Source of the DNA: a virus
IMG/VR virus record: IMGVR_UViG_3300049847_000422
Span: 1 to 40,009 of that record
DNA length: 40,009 bases
Direction: 5' to 3' (one strand)
The translations under genes were made by a program, and so were the position numbers. Below the pieces are notes generated by a model. The model searched no databases. It saw only the letters and a list, made by a program, of their open reading frames with translations, and was not told the DNA's origin. Below, in pieces: positions 16,583-25,621 of this stretch. Each line of letters begins with the position of its first letter. Positions within the stretch are counted from its first letter, which is position 1.

Positions 16583-17767
16583 TTAGTAATTTGTGAATTC
16601 GCGACTAACGCTATCAAGCCTTACAGCTTCTTGCTCGCAAAAATTAAGCGCTGCATAGTCTGTAGCACTTGGCATATCGTAGAAAATACCTGAAAGAAAA
16701 TTTGCAAACAGGGGAATCATACGTCCATCCGGGCCATAGCGATTCTTGATCAGGTGTAATGCGACAAAGTAGGTGGCTACTGCTCCTTCCAGACTATACC
16801 CAAAGTATGTTTTACGATTGAACTTTCGAGGGCTAATCAGTGCAAACACATAATCAGCATCTCGAAAGGTATATTTACTGTCTCCAAAGTCAAGACGTTG
16901 GGGTGCGATGTCGTGGTCTTCTTTACTTTTACTATTTTCTCTGGCTGCACTTTGCAATCCGGTTGAAAACTGTTGAATTGCAATAATAGTTGTATGGAAG
17001 ATATTCCGCATATAGACAAAATACATACTGGCACGGTCAATGGACTGTTTAGTTGTAACAGCACCAGCTTCTTCTTGGATTAATGCCATGTGGTCTACAA
17101 TACATACAGTTATTGCCTCAGGATCTGCAGGCTTAAACCCAACAATTGTCCCTTCTTTCTGTCCTTCTACCGGAGCATCACGTATGATTGTTCCAATTTG
17201 AGCGTAGTGCTTTAACATCCGGGTAAGAATACCTGTTGCACTAAGTGAAACATCAAACATTTCAATATCTAACATCATCTGCTCAACAACAGCATAGGCT
17301 TGAATTACAAGCCTGTGGTGCTCTGGTGTCATGGTTTTACCGCTAACCCGCCCCATGATGTAGTCCGTGGTAAGGTCAACATGAAACTTATGCTTAATCC
17401 ATATACATACCCACTTTGCTTTCTTATCAACACGTCCGAGTTCGAAGGAGAAATACTTGATGTAAATCTTCTTATTTGCAGCGCGTGCTGCCAGCCAAAG
17501 TTTATAGATGTACATAAAATCTGCAAGTGTAGTCTTACCTATACCAGAATCAGCTCCAACCAAATAGTAGCGTGCTTTATGGGTGCCGTGAATAAACCGG
17601 CTGAGTAACTTAGACCCGTTATCAAGTCCCACGTTCTTACCCTGCATACCGCGATTTACCTGTTCGATGAAATCGTCATCTCTACGGGAGTCCCAGTGAG
17701 TCCAAGCTTCATCCCATTCAGTATGTTCAGTCGTGAGCGCTTCTCCAGTGACTAAATTCGCTTCCAT
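16583..17767 (-). CDS. DnaB-type replicative DNA helicase (RecA-like)
   Basis: 394 residues. Walker A is GADSGIGKTTLA at 71-82. A Walker B-like strand ITVCIVDHMALI sits at about 205-216, followed by the FVYMRNIFHTTIIAIQQFS element typical of DnaB helicases (sensor Gln), and a C-terminal FRDADYVFALISPR / YFVALHLIKNRYGP block, close to the DnaB arginine-finger region. The N-terminal DnaB domain is very short, as in many phage helicases. It unwinds the fork as a ring. It overlaps the gene upstream by 41 bases. Confidence 0.87.
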   Translation of the reverse strand: MEANLVTGEALTTEHTEWDEAWTHWDSRRDDDFIEQVNRGMQGKNVGLDNGSKLLSRFIHGTHKARYYLVGADSGIGKTTLADFMYIYKLWLAARAANKKIYIKYFSFELGRVDKKAKWVCIWIKHKFHVDLTTDYIMGRVSGKTMTPEHHRLVIQAYAVVEQMMLDIEMFDVSLSATGILTRMLKHYAQIGTIIRDAPVEGQKEGTIVGFKPADPEAITVCIVDHMALIQEEAGAVTTKQSIDRASMYFVYMRNIFHTTIIAIQQFSTGLQSAARENSKSKEDHDIAPQRLDFGDSKYTFRDADYVFALISPRKFNRKTYFGYSLEGAVATYFVALHLIKNRYGPDGRMIPLFANFLSGIFYDMPSATDYAALNFCEQEAVRLDSVSREFTNY

Positions 17768-18272
17768 CTGCTATAGATTTTTGAATGTGAGATTGTATTG
17801 CTTCTTTACCTTCTGCAGCTGCCGAAGCAAGCGCATAGTAGTCAGTACGCCATAGTCCATCTGCTATATAGTTACTGATGGTTTTCTGGAACTGTTTGTG
17901 CGTTTTGTAGTAAAGCATGGTACTTTTGACAAGCAACTGGTAGTTGACCTTGTCTTTTTCAAGCATCCGTTTAAACGCTTTCATAGCAGGTTCTGAATAC
18001 TTATTGATATCATAAGTTCCATCTTTACCACTTCCCATAGTAGGGACTTGTGCTTCCACGATGAAGTTCATAAACCTCATAGGCCAATCTATAGGGGTTG
18101 CAATAATAAGGGGTTCATACTCCTGAACTACCGGTTCGTTATTGAGCTTAATTAACCCTACCTCCTTACCGGTCATCTCTTTGTTGAACTTTGCAGTTAC
18201 AACGTACTTACCTTTCACTATCATCATATACCCGTTCTCCAAGAGAGAGTGTACTGTTTCTTTCAAGTTCAT
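17727..18272 (-). CDS. Hypothetical protein between two helicase genes; possible helicase loader/cofactor
   Basis: 181 residues, not recognised. The N-terminus is beta-rich (YMMIVKGKYVVTAKFNKEMTGKEVG). The C-terminal half is helical (MKAFKRMLEKDKVNYQLLVKSTMLYYKTHKQFQ). It is joined to the SF2 helicase by a 4-base overlap and to the DnaB-type helicase by a 41-base overlap. Phage helicase loaders commonly sit next to the helicase gene, which is the only argument for that role. Confidence 0.6.
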   Translation of the reverse strand: MNLKETVHSLLENGYMMIVKGKYVVTAKFNKEMTGKEVGLIKLNNEPVVQEYEPLIIATPIDWPMRFMNFIVEAQVPTMGSGKDGTYDINKYSEPAMKAFKRMLEKDKVNYQLLVKSTMLYYKTHKQFQKTISNYIADGLWRTDYYALASAAAEGKEAIQSHIQKSIADGSEFSHWRSAHD

Positions 18273-19597
18273 CCCTGTATGTCTTTAGCGAAGTAATAAC
18301 TGATTTTACTGTGATCAAATCCCTCCAAACTTAACTCTAGCCACTTCTGGTCAACTGTGTCCGGAACGCATACGATGTAAATAACGGCCTTATGGCCTTC
18401 ACGTACCCTTAAGTTCCTTCCAATCCGCTGGACAAGATTTCGAGCGTTGCTGTCTACCTGTAGTACAAGGGACTGGTCAAGATCGATAAAATTAATACCC
18501 TCATTTGCTGCATTTACAACACCTAAGGTGTCAATCAGTTTAGCGTTAAAGGCTGTAAATGCATCATTTCCGGATTTGGAGTGATACACCCTTTCTTTAA
18601 GTAAATGATTGGCCTGCGCTATACTGCCGCAGAACACAAGTGTCCGTTTACCTTGTCCTTCCATTGCTTTTAGAGCACGTTCAGCTATAACTGTCTTTGA
18701 GGTTAGATTATAAATGAAACGAGTTCTAGCAAATACCATCCGTTCACATTGCGACTTCAAGTATTTTATATGCTTTTCTGCTTTTGTGAATGCATCTGGA
18801 TCTTTGAAGATGTCAAGTGTACCGTCTGTAAACGATTTGTATGCAGCGGTGATGCCTATTTGGGTACGTTTAATTACTTTCTGGATGTACGCGTAGTGAG
18901 CAAACTCAGTAACTTTAAAAGGCTTAGCCTTAGTTCCACCGGGAATATTTTTTGTTTTGTTGTCGAGTGGTGTCCAAATCACCCTAATCTCATAGTCTGC
19001 TATAAGTCCGTCTGTTACCCCTTGGTCTAAGGAATAACGAAATATAACAGGGGCGATTTGCGCGATAATACGGGCTTTGGTTGGGTCTCGATTACCATCA
19101 GGCTCAGTTGCAGTAAGTCCCATAACTGCGTCAGTTAATCCGGTAGAGAAAAAATCAGTTAAGATATCGTTCTCTTCCTCAAAACCTGCAGTTGAAAAGG
19201 CTTGTGCATTAAGCATAGTCAATCTGTGAATTTCATCCAGTATTACCAACCTGTAACGTTTGCCGTATGCAACCATCAACTCATATTCCTTACGCAGGGA
19301 GGCAAAGCAGATTGAACGTACGTGAGCTCTAAATAAGTCCCCAGCTCCCCAATCTTCAAACTCCTGAGGCCAGGTTATATCACGTAACTTTTCAGTTGGG
19401 GATACAAGTAGTACCTCAACCTCAGGGGCATTCGGAGAAAGTAAGCCCGCCATAGCCATTCGCTGCACTTCCATCACTGCGAGCCTACTCTTTCCAAACC
19501 CGGTACCTGCGGCAATCGTTCCATTTCTACCAACTTGAGACCAAACCCGGTGAGCTTCTTGCTGTACCTTCTCTTTGGCTTCATTGCTTGGTTTCAT
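18269..19597 (-). CDS. Superfamily 2 DNA/RNA helicase
   Basis: 442 residues with two RecA domains. Motif I is AAGTGFGKSRLA (29-40), motif II is LVILDEIHRL (DEIH at 121-124), motif III is GLTATEP, and the second domain has TLVFCGSIAQA, then a motif VI-like NLVQRIGRNLRVR at about 388-400. UvsW-like phage helicases of this size remodel forks or recombination intermediates. It starts within the stop of the SF1 helicase gene (TAATG) and ends in a 4-base overlap with the next gene. Confidence 0.88.
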   Translation of the reverse strand: MKPSNEAKEKVQQEAHRVWSQVGRNGTIAAGTGFGKSRLAVMEVQRMAMAGLLSPNAPEVEVLLVSPTEKLRDITWPQEFEDWGAGDLFRAHVRSICFASLRKEYELMVAYGKRYRLVILDEIHRLTMLNAQAFSTAGFEEENDILTDFFSTGLTDAVMGLTATEPDGNRDPTKARIIAQIAPVIFRYSLDQGVTDGLIADYEIRVIWTPLDNKTKNIPGGTKAKPFKVTEFAHYAYIQKVIKRTQIGITAAYKSFTDGTLDIFKDPDAFTKAEKHIKYLKSQCERMVFARTRFIYNLTSKTVIAERALKAMEGQGKRTLVFCGSIAQANHLLKERVYHSKSGNDAFTAFNAKLIDTLGVVNAANEGINFIDLDQSLVLQVDSNARNLVQRIGRNLRVREGHKAVIYIVCVPDTVDQKWLELSLEGFDHSKISYYFAKDIQG

Positions 19598-21051
19598 TAT
19601 TTAACGAATAAAGTGTGACGAGGTCTTGTAATTGCTACATACAAGATGCGATTACGCTCCTCAATACGTTTAGTTTTCTCTCTGGCATTTTGCTCGTACT
19701 TACCGTTCAAAGCAATATCCCGCTCAAGTACAAAGGCATTTTGATAACTACTTCCTTGACTTTTATGTGCGGTTACTGCGTAGTTGTAGCGTACATCAGC
19801 AAACTTGTCTTGCAATTTCCAGTATTTGTGCCAGAGAGGTTTACGAAGACTTGGCATAGTTTCTACAGTGATAGTCTGATACATCTCGTTCAGTATTTCT
19901 CTGTATTTCGCCATTGAGACGTCGTGTACAATAGTAATAACAGCACTCTTTTCAGTCTCGTTTTCTATCCAGACAACTGTTGCTTCATAACAGGTAAGGA
20001 TTACCGTACGTGGCCCAATAGGAGAGTCAAACAATTCAACTTCTACTGAACTTGTTTTAAGCTCCTCAATCACAACTTCTTCATTATTGGTTAATACAAT
20101 CTTACCACGCTGAGTATAAGCTTTGTTCATTACCAACTTTTCCCCAACGAGTAGTGCGGGAAGGTCTGGTATGTTGTCATTAATGAGACTTCTGATAAGA
20201 ATATTGTACTGATCTACCGTCGCATTACGCCAAGCTATTACCTTCATAAAGTCAGAGTCGGCTTCAAATTCCGGAGATTTAAAATACTTAGTAAGTATGT
20301 CCAATTCCTGTGTATCAGATTTAATCCGTATAATCCCGGAACCGTCTGAGTGTGTGCATTCATCAATAGTATAATCTGTAGCAGTCTTGTAAGTATCCCT
20401 GATATGAGTTGCTAACTCAAGTATGGGGTTACCTTCGGCCTGCCTGCGTACTTCTGTAAGTTCTGTAAACAGCATATTGTGTTCAGAATTACGTAGAAGA
20501 GGAATACTATCAATCAAACCTACAGGTGGAATTTGAACTTTGTCCCCACAGAAGATGAGTTTCAAGCCTTTCGCCACATAAGGCATTAATAGCTTGTAAA
20601 GCTCATCATGAAGCATCGATACCTCATCCAGAATAAGCACCTTAACTCGTTCAATTGGAATTGCAAAATCAGGATTATATTCAGGTTCAAAAGTAACCTT
20701 CCCTGTGTGCTCATTCTTCTTTTCCTTCAGTCTCAATAAACTGTGAATAGTGCTATAGATAACCCCACGAATAGCCTCTCGTTTGAGCACCCTCACAGCT
20801 TTGTGTGTTGGTGCGGTGATCGCTACATCGCTATGCGGATTCTCCAGCTGATAACTCTTGATGAGTCTGCTGATTGTCCATGTCTTGCCCGTTCCCGCTG
20901 AGCCCACCATTAACGCCATGTCGAACTGAGTCTTTCCCAACAAGTAATTCAGAAGCTGATCGTGTACTACTAACTGGCTGGGACTTAACTCGCTTAGGTG
21001 CTTCGGTAAGGTAGTTAACGGCTCCTGCGTACTTAGGATTGCTGTATTCAT
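19597..21051 (-). CDS. Superfamily 1 DNA helicase (RecD2/Dda-like)
   Basis: 484 residues. Motif I is GSAGTGKTW (50-58), motif II is VLILDEVSML, motif III is LIFCGDKVQIPPVG, motif V-like is AVTAHKSQGSSYQ, and motif VI is LYVAITRPRHTLF at the extreme C-terminus. This is the layout of Dda and RecD-type 5'-3' helicases, with an SH3-like insert (KIVLTNNEEVVIEEL). In phages they help start replication and clear proteins from DNA. The P-loop lies 50 residues in, so the ATG at 21051 is needed. That forces a 221-base overlap with the zinc-ribbon gene. Confidence 0.9.
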   Translation of the reverse strand: MNTAILSTQEPLTTLPKHLSELSPSQLVVHDQLLNYLLGKTQFDMALMVGSAGTGKTWTISRLIKSYQLENPHSDVAITAPTHKAVRVLKREAIRGVIYSTIHSLLRLKEKKNEHTGKVTFEPEYNPDFAIPIERVKVLILDEVSMLHDELYKLLMPYVAKGLKLIFCGDKVQIPPVGLIDSIPLLRNSEHNMLFTELTEVRRQAEGNPILELATHIRDTYKTATDYTIDECTHSDGSGIIRIKSDTQELDILTKYFKSPEFEADSDFMKVIAWRNATVDQYNILIRSLINDNIPDLPALLVGEKLVMNKAYTQRGKIVLTNNEEVVIEELKTSSVEVELFDSPIGPRTVILTCYEATVVWIENETEKSAVITIVHDVSMAKYREILNEMYQTITVETMPSLRKPLWHKYWKLQDKFADVRYNYAVTAHKSQGSSYQNAFVLERDIALNGKYEQNAREKTKRIEERNRILYVAITRPRHTLFVK

Positions 21052-21313
21052 TTGCCATGAAGGTTTTAAGGTGTGATTGGGTAATAAACGCTATTCCGGG
21101 TACTAAATCCTTATACAGATTTGCAATGGTTGCTACAGAATACCCGGTTGGTTTCTTTCTTTCTAGTGTAGACGTGTCTTTCAACTCAATTAACACTATG
21201 TATCCATCTGATATTAACTTAGAACAGGATGGACACGTTAGCTCTCTTCCTTTACCACAGCATCTGCATGAATTGTCGCGTGTCTTAAGGTTAATGAAAT
21301 TACTCTTGTTCAT
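20831..21313 (-). CDS. Zinc-ribbon protein overlapping the SF1 helicase gene
   Basis: 160 residues. Four or more cysteines near the start (SCRCCGKG at 15-22 and CPSC at 27-30) make a zinc ribbon. Residues 31-95 look folded (YIVLIELKDTS, TGYSVATIANLYKDL). The last 74 residues run over the helicase N-terminus in another frame and have a low-complexity look. The true functional part may be the first 90 residues. A frameshift joining it to the helicase is an alternative. It overlaps the dNMP kinase stop by 14 bases. Confidence 0.65.
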   Translation of the reverse strand: MNKSNFINLKTRDNSCRCCGKGRELTCPSCSKLISDGYIVLIELKDTSTLERKKPTGYSVATIANLYKDLVPGIAFITQSHLKTFMANEYSNPKYAGAVNYLTEAPKRVKSQPVSSTRSASELLVGKDSVRHGVNGGLSGNGQDMDNQQTHQELSAGESA

Positions 21314-22049
21314 GTTCTTTAATTTTTGGTAAGAAGAGTGATGTTAATTTATTTTCAAGGTCTTTTAAAGACCCTCCATTGTCAATAACAATGTCAAATG
21401 TTGCATTGTCCAATGCTGTTTCTGACGTATGCAATCGTTTGCGCCACGCATCAAATAAATTTTGATCCGAAAATTCAGGGTAACGATTGATACGGATAGT
21501 TAAACCGCCAACTTTCTTTATAGCGGCTAATTCATTCGGAAATCGCACATCTGTAATAATCCAGTCAGGCCATTTACAAGCACTATAGTCAATAACATTT
21601 CCCATAGATGCTCTAAGTTCTGGATTAATTGGCCTGTACGAAGCCATCGTTGCAATCACCCAAGCATTTTCATGGATATTATTACGAATAGCGTCTGTTC
21701 CAAGTCTTTGCAGGAATTCTCTTCCTGTCATTTCTTTTAATTCGAATTCATCAGTTCTCATACCGCGAATTGAGTGAGGAATCAATTGACTCCACTCTTT
21801 AGGTAGGTAAGCCTGTTTAAATTCATTTGTATAGAGATACTCAAGCGGAAGTCCTGTAAGAATTGCTGCTACCTTACGTAAAGGGTTAGCAAACTTCTTA
21901 ATTTTCCATCCTGATGTCACATATTTTATCCCGGGCTTAAACTCGCCCTGAGGACAGAACGGGCGGGACTCTTTAGCGAAGAGGTAACGAAGGAGTTCTC
22001 CAGTTGTGTCTTTACCGCTGCCTGCGTACCCAGAAATACCGATGACCAT
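21300..22049 (-). CDS. Deoxynucleoside monophosphate kinase (T4 gp1-like)
   Basis: 249 residues. The P-loop is GYAGSGKDTT at 7-16. Later KEMTGREFLQRLGTDAIRN and WIITDVRFPNEL are the signatures of phage dNMP kinases (T4 gene 1 family), followed by GGLTIRINR. The enzyme phosphorylates dNMPs, raising dNTP supply for phage DNA synthesis. The P-loop fixes the ATG at 22049, so the gene starts 124 bases inside the DnaA-like gene in another frame. Confidence 0.88.
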   Translation of the reverse strand: MVIGISGYAGSGKDTTGELLRYLFAKESRPFCPQGEFKPGIKYVTSGWKIKKFANPLRKVAAILTGLPLEYLYTNEFKQAYLPKEWSQLIPHSIRGMRTDEFELKEMTGREFLQRLGTDAIRNNIHENAWVIATMASYRPINPELRASMGNVIDYSACKWPDWIITDVRFPNELAAIKKVGGLTIRINRYPEFSDQNLFDAWRKRLHTSETALDNATFDIVIDNGGSLKDLENKLTSLFLPKIKEHEQE

Positions 22050-22462
22050 GATGTAAAAATTTTATTGTCGATAAATTGCGTTAACGTGCTAAGGTGGTGT
22101 TTTGAGAATCTTCCTGTATCCAAATCATCCTTTATACGCTTAACACCGTTGATTACTGATGTATGATCAAAACCTTCATAGATATAGCTTCCAATCTTCT
22201 TTAACGAAAGTTTAGGTCGATAAAAGATTTTCATCAAATAACAGTATAGATGTCTTGCTGCTGCAACTTCTGTAGTTGCTCCTGGCGACTTTCTCGCCTT
22301 GCTTTTTTTATCTCGGAAGTGAAACTGAGCTAAACTCACCTCAAAGTGAGCGCAACTCTGTTCAATCACTACCTTAACCAGGACTCCTGTCGAGACACTT
22401 AAAAGACACGTTTTGTCTGTTAGTCCCGGCAATACCCTTGGATTTACAATTGCGGTCTTCAT
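21926..22462 (-). CDS. Stand-alone DnaA domain IV (origin-binding) protein
   Basis: 178 residues. Residues about 65-115 match the C-terminal DNA-binding domain of DnaA: AAARHLYCYLMKIF, SLKKIGSYIYEGFDHTSVINGVKRI. The GFDHTSV element corresponds to the GxRDHTTV signature that reads DnaA boxes. No AAA+ ATPase domain is present. The first 50 residues are unrelated and perhaps beta-rich. The last 40 overlap the dNMP kinase start. The protein could bind a phage origin or the host DnaA boxes. It starts 6 bases after the polymerase stop. Confidence 0.78.
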   Translation of the reverse strand: MKTAIVNPRVLPGLTDKTCLLSVSTGVLVKVVIEQSCAHFEVSLAQFHFRDKKSKARKSPGATTEVAAARHLYCYLMKIFYRPKLSLKKIGSYIYEGFDHTSVINGVKRIKDDLDTGRFSKHHLSTLTQFIDNKIFTSWSSVFLGTQAAVKTQLENSFVTSSLKSPARSVLRASLSPG

Positions 22463-22468
22463 AGCTAT

Positions 22469-24655
22469 TTATTTACTCCATACGTCTGTAATCGTGGTTT
22501 CAGCTTTGAGAATTCCTGTCGGAATAATTACCCGGGCTGCCTCCTCCATCAACCACGTTAAGATTGGTGCCCATTGATCTGCAAAATCTGCTCTTGCTAC
22601 TGTATCTACCTGATCATGCACTTGAAGCTTAAGCTTTACCTTATCTTCAAGTTTATTATCATGGATATACCAATAGATAAGGATTACTGCTACTTTACAC
22701 ATATCCGCTGAGGCTCCTTGAATGGGCATATTTTTACTAGCCCTTTCAATTTCTCCCAATGAAGGATGATACTGCATACCGCTTAAGTGAGATTGGATGT
22801 AAGGCTTATAAAATTTCCAAAAAGGAAAGTATCTCTTTCGGTAGAATGGATATATTGTTTGTATATACCCACGTTCAATACCGAATTTACCTAAGTATTC
22901 CAATAGCGCTCCAATACCTGGAAAAGCTTTAAAGTAGTCTACAATGAGTTGTTTTGCCTCTTTGACACTAATTCTGAGAGTTCCCGCTAACTTGAAGTGT
23001 GACATACCGTATGCCAAACCGAAATTAATAGTCTTACAACCGGTTCTCATAAGCTTGTGTCCTTTACATTTACACTTCTCTTTAGCTTGTACTAGTTTAC
23101 CGTCTGCATTAACTACCAGTTCGTAGTAGGCGCAATTAGGTTGAGTTGCTTCAACCCATTTCTTTCCAAATACAAGCTCGGCTGCAATACTGTGTAAATC
23201 TTGACCTTTACCTAAAGCCTCTTGCCATACAGGATCTTTTGAGAGGTAAGCAATAACTACCAACTCTTGTGATGCAAAATCAGAGGATACAAACTTCCAC
23301 CCTTTTGGAGGGTGAAATGCATTTCTGTACTTATTACCCACTGACTCTTTTGCAGGAATTTGTTGCATGTTAGGCTTAGATGAAGCTATACGGCCTGTGG
23401 TCATTATCTGATTAAAGGATGTACGCACCATACCATCCGGTTCTACATGTTTATGTAAAAACTTCTCTCCAAATGATGATATCAACTTCAAAGAATCCTT
23501 GTAGTCTTCATAATCAAGTGCAATCGGGTGTGAAACACGACCCATACTCTCTGCATTTAGATTCTTAAGCTGAGGTTCGATAACCTGCAATAATGGTAGT
23601 ACTTTGTCGGTTGAATTCCAATTAAGCGTACACTGACCAGCAGGAATCAGGAAATCATTCTCTATAAGCCACTCTCTTTTAGTTGCAATGAGATGCTTTG
23701 TGAGCTCTTCCTTATCCCCGTCAACAAAGAAGGGGAGCCATTCAGGATATACTGTATCAGTTTGAATACAGTTTGAAATGTACCTCTTAAGAATAGACTT
23801 GGTAGTACCAGGCAATTCAGGAAACAATTCTGCAAATACTTGAGACGTTTGTTTTGGGCTTGCCCAATTAAGTAGAATAGTATCAACTTTTGAGATGTAT
23901 TTAAGCGTTAAAGCTTTCTCATACAGCTCAGAAGTATTTACAACCCACTCAGTAAGCCTTGCGTGAGCTTCTGCAACCAAAGGTTCGGCCTCATCCTGCA
24001 ATTTTCTCCAGACTTCTGGAACAATTTCCATTCCCTCAAAGGTCATTTCAGAGAAACCAAGAACTGCTTCATACTCAAGAGCTGCAACCATCGTCAATTC
24101 CTCAGCAGCTAGCTCATCACATTGCTGTAGATGGATCAAGCCCATATACGTTACATCCTGAGCAGCATACCAAATCTTCCCTGGTGTCAGTATGTTATCA
24201 CCAAAAGCTGTTTGGTACGTTTTGTCAAGTGTTATACCAAGTCTTCTAGATACAACATCGTCTAATGCATAGCTAACAACATCCTGGTCACCTCCATACA
24301 GCACCATCTCTGCAAGCATAGTGTCGACTACATTCTGAACTCGCACTTTGTGAAAGAGCATTACAATGCATTCAAATGCTGCATTGTGTATAATCTTCAA
24401 GGTAGACCCTTCAAGTAGTTGCTTAACAGTTTCTTTTTGCTGTTCAGTAAGTTCACTCCACTGTAGAATCCACTGGGTATCCCGCCATCCGAACTGTACT
24501 GTGATCAGTTGTTTATCACACCAGTAAGGAGTAACGGAAGTTTCAATATCAAACTCAACACGATTAAGTATTTTTACCCACTTTTGAAATAACTCAAATG
24601 GAGCGGTTTCAAAGAAAGGCGCTTGATTTGTAGAATTTCCAACTAGATAAATCAT
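22469..24655 (-). CDS. Family A DNA polymerase with 3'-5' exonuclease domain
   Basis: 728 residues. The exonuclease domain shows FDIETS (D36, E38), IHNAAFE (about 89-95), VDTMLAEM and YAAQDVTY. The polymerase domain shows motif A SSDFASQELVVIAYL (about 457-471), motif B RTGCKTINFGLAYGMS (about 535-550), and motif C LQVHDQVD (about 678-685). It has no 5' nuclease; the gene at 7359 supplies that. Two oddities: motif C reads HDQ where HDE is usual, and the exonuclease motif II acid is Glu, not Asp. This is the replicative polymerase of the phage. Its start overlaps the preceding gene by 4 bases. Confidence 0.93.
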   Translation of the reverse strand: MIYLVGNSTNQAPFFETAPFELFQKWVKILNRVEFDIETSVTPYWCDKQLITVQFGWRDTQWILQWSELTEQQKETVKQLLEGSTLKIIHNAAFECIVMLFHKVRVQNVVDTMLAEMVLYGGDQDVVSYALDDVVSRRLGITLDKTYQTAFGDNILTPGKIWYAAQDVTYMGLIHLQQCDELAAEELTMVAALEYEAVLGFSEMTFEGMEIVPEVWRKLQDEAEPLVAEAHARLTEWVVNTSELYEKALTLKYISKVDTILLNWASPKQTSQVFAELFPELPGTTKSILKRYISNCIQTDTVYPEWLPFFVDGDKEELTKHLIATKREWLIENDFLIPAGQCTLNWNSTDKVLPLLQVIEPQLKNLNAESMGRVSHPIALDYEDYKDSLKLISSFGEKFLHKHVEPDGMVRTSFNQIMTTGRIASSKPNMQQIPAKESVGNKYRNAFHPPKGWKFVSSDFASQELVVIAYLSKDPVWQEALGKGQDLHSIAAELVFGKKWVEATQPNCAYYELVVNADGKLVQAKEKCKCKGHKLMRTGCKTINFGLAYGMSHFKLAGTLRISVKEAKQLIVDYFKAFPGIGALLEYLGKFGIERGYIQTIYPFYRKRYFPFWKFYKPYIQSHLSGMQYHPSLGEIERASKNMPIQGASADMCKVAVILIYWYIHDNKLEDKVKLKLQVHDQVDTVARADFADQWAPILTWLMEEAARVIIPTGILKAETTITDVWSK

Positions 24656-25011
24656 GCGGTGTGGTATTTAGTTTCAAATAATTCACTAGATGACGATAGG
24701 TCAAACCTTTGATCTTCATCAGCTTTCGTTCCAATTCTGTACTCTATGTACACATACCTGCCAAACTCATCGATATACCAATTGTCTTCAGTACCGATTC
24801 GCTGTGAATCTGCTAATTGTGTCATTGTCAGCTTACCCTCTTGAAGTGAGATGTAATTTGCAAATGATACAATAGGCTCATGACTCAACACCGAGTAGAT
24901 GTGAAGGTTGGGATTAGCTAACAGGTATGCTTCAAGCACTTCAATTGGGTCTTTTAAAGGACGTTGAACACTACGAAGATTACTTACGCATTTTAGACAG
25001 GTGTTCCACAT
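24652..25011 (-). CDS. Hypothetical protein before the polymerase gene
   Basis: The frame is open from 25092, but I prefer the ATG at 25011 (MWNTCLKCVSN, 119 residues), which leaves a 32-base overlap with the gene upstream instead of 113. The start is uncertain. The middle (LANPNLHIYSVLSHEPIVSF, then DNWYIDEFGRYVYIEYRIG) looks alpha/beta and globular. No family recognised. The 4-base overlap with the polymerase start suggests coupled translation. Confidence 0.55.
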   Translation of the reverse strand: MWNTCLKCVSNLRSVQRPLKDPIEVLEAYLLANPNLHIYSVLSHEPIVSFANYISLQEGKLTMTQLADSQRIGTEDNWYIDEFGRYVYIEYRIGTKADEDQRFDLSSSSELFETKYHTA

Positions 25012-25306
25012 CGTTAAGGGTAGCATCGGTACCATAGGTGTCATCTCGACCAGAATCACAGAATTTTTGTCCACTGATTGTATTGTTACCATGTTTTAAC
25101 CTTGCCTTTGTGTAATAAAGAAGTGTCTTTAATACGGGTTTATCTAAGCTACTTGTAAGCTTAAACATAAATGTAGCCTGAGCTCTACTGCTCAAGCAGG
25201 TGATACTGCTTACCACCTCATCAAATGAGATTGTTTCCACATCAGGTATAACAACTACATCTGGTTTACGTACTTTGAGTAACTGCCTTAAGCTCATCCT
25301 TTTCAT
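24980..25306 (-). CDS. Hypothetical protein
   Basis: 108 residues, helical (MKRMSLRQLLKVRKPDVVVI..FDEVVSSITCLSSRAQATFMFKL), unknown. It overlaps its neighbours by 41 and about 32 bases. Position in a tight run of genes upstream of the polymerase supports expression. Confidence 0.5.
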   Translation of the reverse strand: MKRMSLRQLLKVRKPDVVVIPDVETISFDEVVSSITCLSSRAQATFMFKLTSSLDKPVLKTLLYYTKARLKHGNNTISGQKFCDSGRDDTYGTDATLNDVEHLSKMRK

Positions 25307-25592
25307 CTTTTCTTTGTTCTTTCTTAGCCATTACCAAACTACGGTGCTTAAGTGAGGCTTTGAATTCTTTAATCTTAGCCGTAGGCTGTTGAATTGCCTT
25401 GGTATCAGCAGATGGCACTGTAACTTGTCCAAATGAGGTAGTCACAGGAACCATCACCGGCACAATCTGGTACTTACGCCCAGGAGTACCTTTACGGTTA
25501 TTTGCAGAGGGCTTCTTTAACGCTGCTCTTCTCTGAGCTCTATTCGGCCCTGACTGTACGGGCACAAGACCACGCTCTGATGTTTGTTCCAT
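25266..25592 (-). CDS. Small basic protein, unknown
   Basis: 108 residues, rich in Lys, Arg and Gln. It has an N-terminal SGPNRAQRRAALKK motif, a type of Asn-Arg-x-x-Arg-Arg element seen in many short phage proteins, a beta-like middle (KYQIVPVMVPVTT) and a charged C-terminus. It could bind nucleic acid, but no family is recognised. Confidence 0.55.
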   Translation of the reverse strand: MEQTSERGLVPVQSGPNRAQRRAALKKPSANNRKGTPGRKYQIVPVMVPVTTSFGQVTVPSADTKAIQQPTAKIKEFKASLKHRSLVMAKKEQRKDEKDELKAVTQST

Positions 25593-25621
25593 TTTGTAGT
25601 TTTGGGATTTACTTATAGGTG

